A stretch of DNA of 64,000 nt from Bryobacteraceae bacterium (GTDB lineage: Bacteria > Acidobacteriota > Terriglobia > Bryobacterales > Bryobacteraceae), in NCBI GenBank assembly GCA_025056455.1, contig JANWVY010000013.1:1-64000 (forward strand). Reading direction: 5' to 3'. The notes below the pieces were generated by a model. The model saw only the letters and a list, made by a program, of their open reading frames with translations, ran no database searches and was not told the DNA's origin. Below are positions 1 through 7,149 of the stretch, one piece after another. The position numbers and the translations under genes were made by a program. Position 1 is the first letter of the stretch. Every line of letters begins with the position of its first letter.

Positions 1-174
1 CGGCATGGGCGCCTCACCGGGCCGGACGAACAGAATCGCGCGGTTGATGTGGCCCTTGCGATGCCGCACGACGCGCGCAATGAGGCCCGCCGCCTGGAGC
101 CGGGCGAGCGCGCGTTCGGTGACGACGTCGTAGAGCCGGCCGTCGGCACGATAGACGGGGATGGTCGCGTTCAT
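1..174 (-). CDS. Hypothetical protein, N-terminal 58 residues only
   Basis: An open frame on the minus strand begins with ATG at 174 and runs off the left edge, giving 58 residues without a stop. It starts MNATIPVYRADGRLYDV and continues with an Arg/Ala-rich stretch (positions about 20-45) that could form a short helical DNA-binding or TA-type module. I do not recognise a named family. It lies on the same strand as the toxin-antitoxin pair upstream, separated by about 200 bases in which I see no gene. Being partial and short, it may be a real small accessory gene or chance; the absence of stops in a GC-rich stretch is weak evidence. Confidence 0.35.
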   Translation of the reverse strand, partial: MNATIPVYRADGRLYDVVTERALARLQAAGLIARVVRHRKGHINRAILFVRPGEAPMP

Positions 175-380
175 GCGGGAAGACACACGGAGAGCACGGA
201 AGCTGCGGGAAGGAGTTTCACGAGCGTCCCGGCGCTCTGGTTTGGAGGGGATGCGGTAGATTCGAGAGGCCCGCGCGCCTCTGGGAGAACACCGCGAAGG
301 TGTTCCATTTCGACTCTATCCCGACGCCACGGCTTCCGTCAAGACAAAAAACACGCAATCTGTTTCGGCGGCAAGTGGGT

Positions 381-800
381 TCAAGATCCAAGCGTTATTT
401 TCCCGCTCTTGGCAACACGGGCAACGAATGGACCATCATGGGCGTGGAGGATGCGGCAGATTGCCGGAAGAGCCCCTACGAACACCGCAGCAATCTCACA
501 ACCTCGCAGGTTGCCTGCGACGAGCACAAACACGCGTGCGCCGCTTGCTCGAAGAGCGGCGATCTCGAGCGGGCGATACCGTAGCCGCTGATCTTTCGTG
601 AGGACGACCCACTTCCGGCTTCCAACTTCGGCCAGCCAGACGTGATCCTCTTCATCGCGCTTGAAGTGGTCATCGTGGATTTCAACAGCTACGTCCGCTT
701 CGAGAAGGCTACCGCGAAGTGGTTCGATGCCCAAGGACCTGTCGATGAAGAAGACAGTGCCGTCAGGCGGCTTCGCAGCGGATCGCTTCTTCGACGGCAC
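381..800 (-). CDS. PIN-like toxin of a DUF433/PIN toxin-antitoxin pair
   Basis: Likely ribonuclease toxin of a VapBC-like module. The protein of about 139 residues opens with a short basic stretch and then FFIDRSLG, whose Asp sits at the end of the first strand as in PIN and PIN-like (DUF5615/VapC45-type) nucleases. Further acidic residues follow in DEEDHVWL and LTKDQRLR, as expected for a Mg-binding pocket. The frame is open to 911, but the upstream part overlaps the antitoxin heavily and looks out of frame. The best start is GTG at 800, which leaves a 38-base overlap with the antitoxin end (763) and suggests translational coupling. Downstream of the antitoxin is the usual order for such pairs. 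Activity is inferred from family resemblance. Confidence 0.6.
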   Translation of the reverse strand: MPSKKRSAAKPPDGTVFFIDRSLGIEPLRGSLLEADVAVEIHDDHFKRDEEDHVWLAEVGSRKWVVLTKDQRLRYRPLEIAALRASGARVFVLVAGNLRGCEIAAVFVGALPAICRILHAHDGPFVARVAKSGKITLGS

Positions 801-1488
801 GGGTCTCCAGTCGGAAGTCCTGAGCAAGTTCAGCGACGGAGTCGCCCGCCTTGTACCGCTCGTAAATCGCCGTGACGGGAATCCCCGTGCCGACAATGAC
901 CGGCCGGCCAAAGGACACCGTCGGGCTCATGACGACCAGGCGTGGGTCAGATTTCAGGGCCACATCGGACTCCGTGTCCCGAGTGAACGGGTACAGTTTG
1001 ATCGGCAGCCCGCGGGCGTCGCGTTCGATCCTTTGGAGGTAAACGGTGAGGATCTCTTTCATCGCCTGCTGCCCTTCCCGCGAAGCGTTGATCATCTGCC
1101 CGTAACGCTCAATGAAAAGATCCAATCCGTCGGTTTCAAACGCCTCTTCGATGAGCGGACGCTCCACATGGAATTCGCGCCGGACGTAGTCCAGTGCTCG
1201 ACGGACCTTGGGAAGCTTGACCCCGTGCCGGCGCCGGATGGCCACCAGCACGTGCGCTTCGACGAGGTTGATGAAGGAGAGGTAGTGTCCCTTCGGGTCA
1301 TCGAGGTGGATCACCGGCGGCGATTTGCGCGGCTGGCCGGACACTGGATAAAGCCGCCCTGATACCCAACTCCGCAGCGTGACTTCAGGCATGCGCAAGT
1401 AGTGTGCTGCCTCAGCCACAGTGTAGGCAGGATGGAAGCGCGGATCTTCCTTTCGATGGATTGCCGAAGTGAGCTTGGCGGCCATCAC
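763..1488 (-). CDS. DUF433 antitoxin with N-terminal MerR-like helix-turn-helix
   Basis: Antitoxin partner of the overlapping PIN-like toxin; 241 residues. The N-terminal third has a helix-turn-helix region (AYTVAEAAHYLRMPEVTLRS, about residues 22-41) resembling the MerR/excisionase-type winged helix found in VapB45-like antitoxins. The C-terminal 55 residues form a DUF433 domain (SFGRPVIVGTGIPVTAIYER, then the SVAELAQDF helix), which in this family forms a small helix-turn-helix used for DNA binding and toxin contact. Two DNA-binding-like modules in one chain fit autoregulation, and a cluster of palindromes lies 84-124 bases upstream (1572-1612). It is the first gene of the pair. The pair lies on the 3' side of tRNA-Ala, a common place for acquired DNA. 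Confidence 0.75.
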   Translation of the reverse strand: MMAAKLTSAIHRKEDPRFHPAYTVAEAAHYLRMPEVTLRSWVSGRLYPVSGQPRKSPPVIHLDDPKGHYLSFINLVEAHVLVAIRRRHGVKLPKVRRALDYVRREFHVERPLIEEAFETDGLDLFIERYGQMINASREGQQAMKEILTVYLQRIERDARGLPIKLYPFTRDTESDVALKSDPRLVVMSPTVSFGRPVIVGTGIPVTAIYERYKAGDSVAELAQDFRLETRAVEEAIRCEAA

Positions 1489-1790
1489 TCCTCCCGAACA
1501 TTATCAGGCTTTTGGGTTGGGATCACAAAGCTCGGCGCCGGAACAGATCCTGGGCAGCATGGGCAGCATGATTCTCTTGTATAGAGAAAATTCGTTTTTC
1601 TCCACCAGAGAAATCAACGAACACACGATGCCCATCGTGCCCATGAGGGAGAGATCCTTGTGGCGCAAGGAGATCCTATGGGGGCATAGTTCAAAGCGAC
1701 GGTGCCCATGCCTGCCCATGGTTTTGAACTCCAAATGGACTCCACAGGTGGGTGTTGGTGGATCAGCTGTCGGTAAGTATTTGAAAGGAT
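1489..1790. other. Non-coding leader between toxin-antitoxin module and tRNA-Ala
   Basis: About 300 bases without a credible gene. It holds the palindrome cluster at 1572-1612, and many copies of TGGGCA or its complement TGCCCA (two around 1553-1570, two around 1629-1645, two around 1703-1722). The first pair and the last pair form a long-range inverted repeat with one base inserted. GTTCAAA near 1687 and TTTGAAC near 1724 form another spaced inverted pair. The region could be a decayed mobile-element end or an operator region. Frames that read through the tRNA here are artefacts. Confidence 0.4.
1572..1612. promoter_or_regulatory. Overlapping GAGAA palindromes, probable operator of the TA pair
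   Basis: Three perfect inverted repeats sharing the half-site GAGAA/TTCTC follow each other: TTCTCT-N5-AGAGAA (1572-1588), GAGAAAA-N5-TTTTCTC (1584-1602) and TTCTC-N5-GAGAA (1598-1612). All have 5-base spacers and their centres are 12-13 bases apart. They cover a TATACA-like -10 (complement of 1578-1583) for the antitoxin gene, whose start is at 1488. This is the geometry of a cooperatively bound autoregulatory operator. That the antitoxin binds it is inference. Confidence 0.5.
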
Positions 1791-1866
1791 TGGTGGACCT
1801 GGACGGGTTCGAACCGTCGACCTCTTCCATGCCATGGAAGCGCGCTCCCAACTGCGCCACAGGCCC
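1791..1866 (-). tRNA. tRNA-Ala(GGC)
   Basis: A complete 76-base cloverleaf with encoded CCA (complement of 1791-1793). The 7-bp acceptor stem pairs GGGCCTG with CAGGTCC and includes the G3-U70 wobble that identifies alanine tRNAs. The anticodon stem CTTCC/GGAAG encloses loop ATGGCAT with anticodon GGC (complement of 1831-1833). The T arm is GACGG-TTCGAAC-CCGTC. An extended -10 element lies 19 bases upstream. Confidence 0.97.
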
Positions 1867-1884
1867 ACGCGGCTCAGTTCTCAC

Positions 1885-1893
1885 AGTATATCA
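1885..1893 (-). promoter_or_regulatory. Extended -10 promoter of tRNA-Ala
   Basis: On the minus strand the sequence reads TGATATACT, that is TGn followed by TATACT, an extended -10. Its downstream end lies 18 bases before the tRNA 5' end at 1866. No good -35 is seen at the usual spacing, as expected when a TGn element is present. Confidence 0.5.
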
Positions 1894-1941
1894 TGCGGCG
1901 AGGCGATAAACGCCACTGTAGCCAAAGCGATGCTTCGTCGA

Positions 1942-2619
1942 TCATAGTTCCGTGCTAGCCTCCGAAAGCAGCGCTTCACGGCTCAAAATCTCGACTTCCC
2001 GTTTCCTGACGCGGATCATCCCTTCCACCTGAAACCGGCCCAAATTTCTCGAGACAACCTCCCGCACGGTGCCAAGGCGGTTGGCGATCTCCTCGTGTGT
2101 TTCTGGCAGGACAAACTTTTCCGATCCTGCGGCGTCCGCGAACACTAGGAGTTGCTGCGCCAGGCGCTGCCGCACGCTGCCGAACGTAATTCTTTCCACA
2201 AGCCCCACCAAGTGGCGCAGCCTGGCCCCAAAGATGGCCAAAAACCTAAGCGTCACATCGGGATTTCGCCGACACATCGCAAGAAAGTCCCGGCTGAGCC
2301 ACAAAATTGCCTCTACGGGTTCGACCGCACACACCGAGGCTGGATAAGGGCCGCCATCAAAGACGGGGACCTCCGCCACAGTTGCCGGCGCCGGCTGCAG
2401 GGCTAAGACAATCTGCCTTCCGGAAGGCGTCGTCTTCAGAATCTTGGCCACACCTCCAGCCACCACCCACAGGCCTTGACAAGGTTCTCCTTCAAGAAAC
2501 AGGAATTCCCCCGGTTCATAGTGTTTGGGAATGGCGGCTGAGCATAGAAATTGCACTTCGGCGCTCGGCAGACCCGCAAACAGGTCAATCGAACCAAGGG
2601 CATGCTCAATGGGGGTCAT
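1942..2619 (-). CDS. Crp/Fnr family transcriptional regulator
   Basis: A 225-residue regulator with a cyclic-nucleotide-binding-type beta-roll (about residues 12-120, with the FLFLEGEPCQGLWVVAGGVA segment), a dimerisation helix (about 125-150) and a C-terminal winged helix (about 165-215) containing EEIANRLGTVREVVSRNLGR as the recognition helix-turn-helix. The four cysteines are scattered and do not make the N-terminal cluster of E. coli Fnr, so oxygen sensing through an iron-sulfur cluster is not supported. It is divergent from a YwiC-like gene. A perfect GTGA-N6-TCAC site lies 20 bases upstream of its ATG, so autoregulation is likely. The ligand is unknown. Confidence 0.9.
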   Translation of the reverse strand: MTPIEHALGSIDLFAGLPSAEVQFLCSAAIPKHYEPGEFLFLEGEPCQGLWVVAGGVAKILKTTPSGRQIVLALQPAPATVAEVPVFDGGPYPASVCAVEPVEAILWLSRDFLAMCRRNPDVTLRFLAIFGARLRHLVGLVERITFGSVRQRLAQQLLVFADAAGSEKFVLPETHEEIANRLGTVREVVSRNLGRFQVEGMIRVRKREVEILSREALLSEASTEL

Positions 2620-2638
2620 GGGCCACTCCGATCATAGC

Positions 2639-2652
2639 GTGACCAAAGTCAC
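2639..2652. promoter_or_regulatory. CRP-type operator GTGA-N6-TCAC
   Basis: The palindrome GTGACCAAAGTCAC matches the core of the CRP-family site (TGTGA-N6-TCACA) exactly in its GTGA and TCAC halves. It sits in the divergent region between the Crp/Fnr regulator (start 2619) and the YwiC-like gene (start 2848). Its centre is 26 bases from the regulator ATG, which fits repression of that gene. Confidence 0.55.
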
Positions 2653-2847
2653 CGCACGCCAGGCGGTTTTGTTTCATCCTCGTTATGAGTGACGGCGCTT
2701 CCGAGGGTGAAGAGCCTGATTCGTTTGGTTGGCCCGCGAGCCGGTTTCTGCTGGTCACGGCCTGGCCCTACCGTCGGATCCGCTCGTCGGATCGGGGGAA
2801 TGAAATGAAGTGGCGCCCCGCATACCAATCGGAAGGACTATTCCCGT

Positions 2848-3639
2848 ATGCTTCTGCCTCGTGAGCACGGCGCCTGGGGTATGCTGCTCATTCCGTTTGC
2901 AGCAGCTTGCCTGCTGGCCGGCCGGTGGACCAGTGACCTGTTGGTCGCGTTGCTGGCAGTTCTAGTGGTTTTTGTGCTTCGCCAGCCCTTGATCGTAGTT
3001 GGCCGGCAGCGGTGGGTGTGGCGCGATCCGCGTCCGGAAACAGAGCTGGCTCGCCGGGACTTGCTCTGGGAGATTCCGCTTCTCGCCGGATGCGGCCTTT
3101 GGCTAGCGGTGTCGTTGCCGCTCATTCCCCTCCTGCTGCTTGGAGGGATGGCTGCGGGACTGACGGGTATCGCCGTGTGGATGACTTTGCACAACCGCCA
3201 GCGATCCCTCTGGCTGCAACTGGCAAGCGCTTTCGGCCTTGGATCTTCGGCGCTGCTGGTCAGCTTGGTCTCTACCCACCAGTTTGAGACCTGGGCTTGG
3301 TGGTTGTGGATATTTTGCAGTCTCCATTCGCTGAGCGGCGTGTTAACTGTCCACGCGCGGCTCGACCAAATGGCCAGTGCACGCAACCCAAGGCTGCAAG
3401 AACAAGCCCGGCGAATGCGATGGGGGGCCGCCGCAGCGGCGTTGGCCCAACTGGCACTCGGCGCGGCGGTGGCTGGTGCGAACTGGCCGTATGCCATACC
3501 GTTCGTTTTCTCCGGTCTGTTGCATCTGGTCGAACTCTGGAGAATTCACAAACCTGAGCCCCTCAAACGGGTGGGCTTTCGAGCGCTTGCCATCTCGCTC
3601 TTGCACGCGACAGCGTCGGTGGCAGTACTGGCTCGATAA
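2848..3639 (+). CDS. YwiC-like integral membrane protein
   Basis: A 263-residue hydrophobic protein with about seven predicted membrane segments. It begins MLLPREHGAWGML, the conserved opening of the YwiC-like family, which supports the ATG at 2848. The family's biochemical function is not established. In Bacillus subtilis ywiC lies beside fnr in the nitrate-respiration region, and here it is divergent from a Crp/Fnr regulator with a shared operator-like site, so a link to respiration or redox control is plausible. Two strongly basic cytoplasmic loops (about residues 48-62 and 175-195) separate the helices. There is no partner gene downstream on the same strand. Confidence 0.75.
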   Translation: MLLPREHGAWGMLLIPFAAACLLAGRWTSDLLVALLAVLVVFVLRQPLIVVGRQRWVWRDPRPETELARRDLLWEIPLLAGCGLWLAVSLPLIPLLLLGGMAAGLTGIAVWMTLHNRQRSLWLQLASAFGLGSSALLVSLVSTHQFETWAWWLWIFCSLHSLSGVLTVHARLDQMASARNPRLQEQARRMRWGAAAAALAQLALGAAVAGANWPYAIPFVFSGLLHLVELWRIHKPEPLKRVGFRALAISLLHATASVAVLAR

Positions 3640-3651
3640 CCCCTCGTATCG

Positions 3652-4818
3652 CTACACCGCATGCGCCACCTGCCACATCACTTCCACTAGTTCACGTCCA
3701 AATCGCAGGCGGTCCTCGGGCAGCGGGAGACGCCCGAACTTTCGATGGAAACTGATTCGTTGCTCCATAAGGAAACCGCGAATACCGAAATCGCGCGCAA
3801 GACCCTGCACGACGGTCATGCGGCCCGGCACGCCAAGCGCAGTTGAAACCTCAGAAAAACTTAAAGGACGGGAGGGATCAAAAGAAGTTTGATTTAGCTT
3901 CTCAAAAAGCTTCTCAGCCAGAGCTCGGGTGGTTGCATCTGGGTTGGGCGGGCCCTCCAAGTACTCGGCGGTTTCGGTGTTGTGCAGCGAGAGGAACAGT
4001 TTGATGCGGTGGCCTTGGGAGATCCAATCCCGCATGGCCTGCCGCTGGGCAGTGATTTCGGGCATGCGTTGTGGATCCTCGACGTCCCAGTTGCGGTTCA
4101 AATCATAACCAAGCGAGTTGAAACGCACGCCTCCTCGCGCCACGCCGTCGGGATCGCACAGCGGAAAGATTTTCCAAATCGTGTTGCGACGGAGTTCCGC
4201 TCCTTGTTCGCTGAGTAAGGCCCGCACGGCTCCTTCCGCCACCCAGGAGGTGCCCGCCTCCCAGCTATGCTGCCGAAACATCAACCATACGGTTGGCTTA
4301 GAAGCTGTCCCTGCGTTCTCTGCGATGGTCCACAGAAGGAGCGGGCGATGGCCCAGGCTTTTGCCGATAATTTGGCGCTGAAAGGCAGGATGGTTCTGGC
4401 ACTCTTTCTCGAGGGCCATCAAGTCGCGGTTGGTGTAGGGAGGCACGTGCGCCAGCCAAAACACGGCAGCTTGCGGAATCACACGAACCCGCAACTTCGG
4501 CTCGTTGGCGTCGTAATCGTAGTCGGTGACGTGGCGCCAAGAGGTTTGATCTTCTCGAATCACGGGAGGTGTGTCCTGGGTGATGGCGCCGCGGTTAGGA
4601 CGATAGTTGTATTCACCGGGTAGGTCCACCAGGTCGAAAAGAATCTTTTGTCCAGGCGTTGCGCCCTCCACGCGAAAGCTGTACCAATTGGCTTGGCGGT
4701 TCCGGCCGTCCTGATCTTTTTCGCCTTTCACCCCGAGTCGGAGATGCGCCGGGCCCACACGTTCGTAGTAACCCAAGTTGCCGCCTTCGAAATTCGTTTC
4801 CAGCGTGATTGCTGGCAT
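3652..4818 (-). CDS. Cytosolic-carboxypeptidase-like M14 metallopeptidase
   Basis: A 388-residue zinc carboxypeptidase of the M14 family, resembling the Nna1/CCP (AGBL) subfamily because a beta-sandwich domain (about residues 1-125, rich in aromatic residues such as NWYSFRVEG) precedes the catalytic domain. Zinc ligands are visible as H184-x2-E187 (RQHSWEAG) and H279 (LSLHNTET). Asn241-Arg242 in DLNRNWD bind the substrate carboxylate, and a Glu near the end (FLMEQRISF) can act as the general base. I use the internal ATG (MPAITLETNF) at 4818 rather than 4851 because the upstream residues are not family-like. There is no signal peptide, so it should be cytoplasmic. In bacteria the physiological substrate of this subfamily is unclear. 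Confidence 0.85.
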   Translation of the reverse strand: MPAITLETNFEGGNLGYYERVGPAHLRLGVKGEKDQDGRNRQANWYSFRVEGATPGQKILFDLVDLPGEYNYRPNRGAITQDTPPVIREDQTSWRHVTDYDYDANEPKLRVRVIPQAAVFWLAHVPPYTNRDLMALEKECQNHPAFQRQIIGKSLGHRPLLLWTIAENAGTASKPTVWLMFRQHSWEAGTSWVAEGAVRALLSEQGAELRRNTIWKIFPLCDPDGVARGGVRFNSLGYDLNRNWDVEDPQRMPEITAQRQAMRDWISQGHRIKLFLSLHNTETAEYLEGPPNPDATTRALAEKLFEKLNQTSFDPSRPLSFSEVSTALGVPGRMTVVQGLARDFGIRGFLMEQRISFHRKFGRLPLPEDRLRFGRELVEVMWQVAHAV

Positions 4819-4871
4819 GCCAAAAAGGTAACACAAGCGGAGCGCAATCACGCTATGCTGAAAGTTCCAAC

Positions 4872-5315
4872 ATGAGTGACCCCGTCCACGAGTTTTCCGT
4901 CACCCTGCGCCACTTAAAAGACTTCGAATTTCTCGTCAAGTTTGACAAGCCGGAAGGGCTGGAGATGACGACCGATGAGAGCCCGCCACTCGGCCGGGAT
5001 GCGGGTCCAAATCCATCACGACTGCTGGCGGCTGCTGTTGCCAACTGTCTCAGTGCGAGCCTTTTGTTCGCATTTCGCAAAGCCGGGGTGGCGATTGACG
5101 GCTTGGAAACCGTTGTGACCGTAAAGATTGTGCGCAACGAGAACCGGCGGCTACGGGTGGGCAAGATGACGGTGGTGCTTCATCCTCAGGTTCCTGGGGA
5201 GGAACTGGAGAAGGCGCGCGCAGCGCGCGCTGTGTTTGAAGATTTCTGTACAGTCACGCAAAGCGTTGCTCGCGGCGTGGACGTCGAAGTGAAGGTGAAA
5301 GGAATCGATGCGTAA
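4872..5315 (+). CDS. OsmC family protein (peroxide-reductase-like)
   Basis: A 147-residue OsmC/Ohr-fold protein. The two redox cysteines expected of the family are present in AVANCLSASLLF and FEDFCTVTQSV, so thiol-dependent peroxide reduction is possible, although many OsmC paralogues have unknown substrates. I start at the ATG at 4872 (MSDPVHEFSV); the longer frame from 4809 overlaps the promoter region of the divergent peptidase. The end overlaps the phosphofructokinase start by 8 bases, so the two are translationally coupled in an operon with the following methyltransferase. Confidence 0.85.
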   Translation: MSDPVHEFSVTLRHLKDFEFLVKFDKPEGLEMTTDESPPLGRDAGPNPSRLLAAAVANCLSASLLFAFRKAGVAIDGLETVVTVKIVRNENRRLRVGKMTVVLHPQVPGEELEKARAARAVFEDFCTVTQSVARGVDVEVKVKGIDA

Positions 5316-6489
5316 GAGAATTGGCATTCTCACCGGCGGCGGCGATGTGCCGGGTTTGAACTCCGTGATCAAGGGGGTGGTTTACCGGGGCAGTGAAATC
5401 GGATGCGAAGTGATTGGCATCCGGCGCGGCTGGGAAGGTCTGACCCACGTTAACTTGGAAGACCCTGAAAGCAGAAATCGCTACATTCTTCCGTTGAACC
5501 GGGAAAACACGCGCACGATCGATCGCACAGGCGGTACTTTCTTGCATTCTTCCCGCACCAACCCCTCGCAGATGAAAACGGTCCCCGATTTTCTGAAGGG
5601 AGTGGAGTTTCCCGTCAAAGAAAAGACCAAGGGCGGCGTGACCACCGTTGTCTACGACATGACTTCTCAGGTACTCAAGAACCTGGAAAAGCTGAACATT
5701 GATTATTTAATCGCCATTGGGGGAGACGATACGTTGAGCTACGCCGCCAAGCTGGACAAGGCGGGCGTGAAGGTGATCGCCATCCCCAAAACCATGGATA
5801 ATGATGTGCGCAACACCGAGTACTGCATCGGGTTTTCTACGGCGATTACCCGCGCCATGGACGCCATTCAAAGGCAGCGATCGACGGTCGGCTCACATGA
5901 ACGCATTGGAATCTTTCGTATCTTCGGGCGCGATGCCGGCTACACGGCTCTCTACACCGCTTATGTGACTTCGGTGCGCTGTGGAATCCCGGAATATAAG
6001 TTCGATTTGCACAAAATGATCGACCTGTTGATCCGCGAAAAGAGAGAGAACCCGAGCAACTACAGCTTAGTAATTTTGAGTGAGGGAGCCGAGTGGCAGG
6101 GCTACCAAGTCCGCGAGTATGGCGAGCCGGACGCCTATGGTCACCGCAAGAAAATGAGCGTCGCCGAGGATTTCAGCGACCAGGTCCGGGCTTTGACCAA
6201 CGAAGAGACTATTGTCAGCGATCTTACCTACGACTTGCGGTCTGGAGAAGCGGATTTTGTGGACAAGCTGGTAGCCACAACCTTTGGCAACATGGCCCTG
6301 GACTGCATCATCGCCAACAAATTTGGCGTGATGATGGCCATTCAAAACGGCTGCTATGCGACGGTTCCGATACCCGATCCAGCCTTAGGCCCGCGCAAAG
6401 TGGATGTGGAAACGATGTACAACACCGAGCGCTACCGGCCCAACTACGCGGGTAAAGTAGGCCTTCCCATCTTCCTCACCAGACCCTAG
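5308..6489 (+). CDS. 6-phosphofructokinase, pyrophosphate-dependent type
   Basis: Phosphorylates fructose 6-phosphate in glycolysis; 393 residues. It shows the family's N-terminal ILTGGGDVPGLN loop, the phosphoryl-donor motif GGDD (residues 138-141) and the PKTMDND loop with Lys at residue 161. In this family GGDD together with that Lys marks use of pyrophosphate rather than ATP, because the second Asp blocks the ATP alpha-phosphate pocket. It reads from an ATG at 5308 with AAAGGA upstream and overlaps osmC by 8 bases. A membrane H+-pyrophosphatase at 27900-30104 fits a PPi-based energy economy. PPi use is deduced from residues, not measured. Confidence 0.9.
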   Translation: MRKRIGILTGGGDVPGLNSVIKGVVYRGSEIGCEVIGIRRGWEGLTHVNLEDPESRNRYILPLNRENTRTIDRTGGTFLHSSRTNPSQMKTVPDFLKGVEFPVKEKTKGGVTTVVYDMTSQVLKNLEKLNIDYLIAIGGDDTLSYAAKLDKAGVKVIAIPKTMDNDVRNTEYCIGFSTAITRAMDAIQRQRSTVGSHERIGIFRIFGRDAGYTALYTAYVTSVRCGIPEYKFDLHKMIDLLIREKRENPSNYSLVILSEGAEWQGYQVREYGEPDAYGHRKKMSVAEDFSDQVRALTNEETIVSDLTYDLRSGEADFVDKLVATTFGNMALDCIIANKFGVMMAIQNGCYATVPIPDPALGPRKVDVETMYNTERYRPNYAGKVGLPIFLTRP

Positions 6490-6490
6490 C

Positions 6491-7126
6491 GTGCTCTCCT
6501 GGCTTCAAAGGCTCTGGCGGGGTGGCTCGCAGGTCACCCTGGACCAAATCCGACGCTGTTTCGATGAGGCAGCGGCTGACGAGGAACATTTCCCGTCCAC
6601 GATCGACCCGCGCATCCTCCACGTCAAGCTGATCTTGAGCTATCTGGGTGATCTTGCGGGTCGGCGTGTGCTTGACGTGGGTTGCGGGAAAGGACGTTTT
6701 GCCCGGGTTTTGCAAGAGACCCACCCGCAAGCAGAAATCTACGCCTTCGATCTCTCGCTCAAGATGCTGAGCTATGCGCCGGCACAGCTCAGGCGGGTGG
6801 CCGGCACGATGACGCAACTGCCTTTTCGAGACGCCTGTTTTGACGGAGTTTACGCAACCGAGTCGCTCGAGCATGCGGTTGCGATTGAGCGCGCTGTGAG
6901 CGAAATGTGTCGTGTATTAAAACCCGGGGGCCGCTTGGTGATCATCGACAAAAATGCGGAGCAGTGGGGAAAACTCAAAACGCCGGAATGGGAAAAATGG
7001 TTCCGCCGTGAGGAGCTAGAGACGCTGTTGCGCCGCGATTGCCGCCAGGTTTCAAGTCAGTTTCTCTCCTACTGGGAGGATGTGGAGCCGGATGGCCTGT
7101 TTTTGGCCTGGCTTGCGCGAAAATAA
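6491..7126 (+). CDS. Class I SAM-dependent methyltransferase
   Basis: A 211-residue methyltransferase of the Methyltransf_11 type. The SAM-binding glycine loop is VLDVGCGKGRFA (about residues 60-71), the acidic strand-2 end is IYAFDLSLKML, and the strand-4 region is GVYATESLEHA followed by CRVLKPGGRLVIIDK. It starts with GTG one base after the phosphofructokinase stop, so it is the third gene of the osmC operon. The substrate cannot be told from the sequence; proteins of this shape methylate small molecules, quinones or lipids. It ends 23 bases before the TonB receptor. Confidence 0.85.
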   Translation: MLSWLQRLWRGGSQVTLDQIRRCFDEAAADEEHFPSTIDPRILHVKLILSYLGDLAGRRVLDVGCGKGRFARVLQETHPQAEIYAFDLSLKMLSYAPAQLRRVAGTMTQLPFRDACFDGVYATESLEHAVAIERAVSEMCRVLKPGGRLVIIDKNAEQWGKLKTPEWEKWFRREELETLLRRDCRQVSSQFLSYWEDVEPDGLFLAWLARK

Positions 7127-7149
7127 GCTCAATTTGGTAACATCCCTTT

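Noticed and set aside
49-1362. Plus-strand frames of 180 and 233 residues at the left end
   Set aside because: They are antisense to the DUF433 and PIN genes, whose protein sequences show recognisable domains.
1504-1884. Open frames of 84 and 126 residues on the minus strand
   Set aside because: They read through tRNA-Ala; the peptide sequence is the translation of the cloverleaf and its leader.
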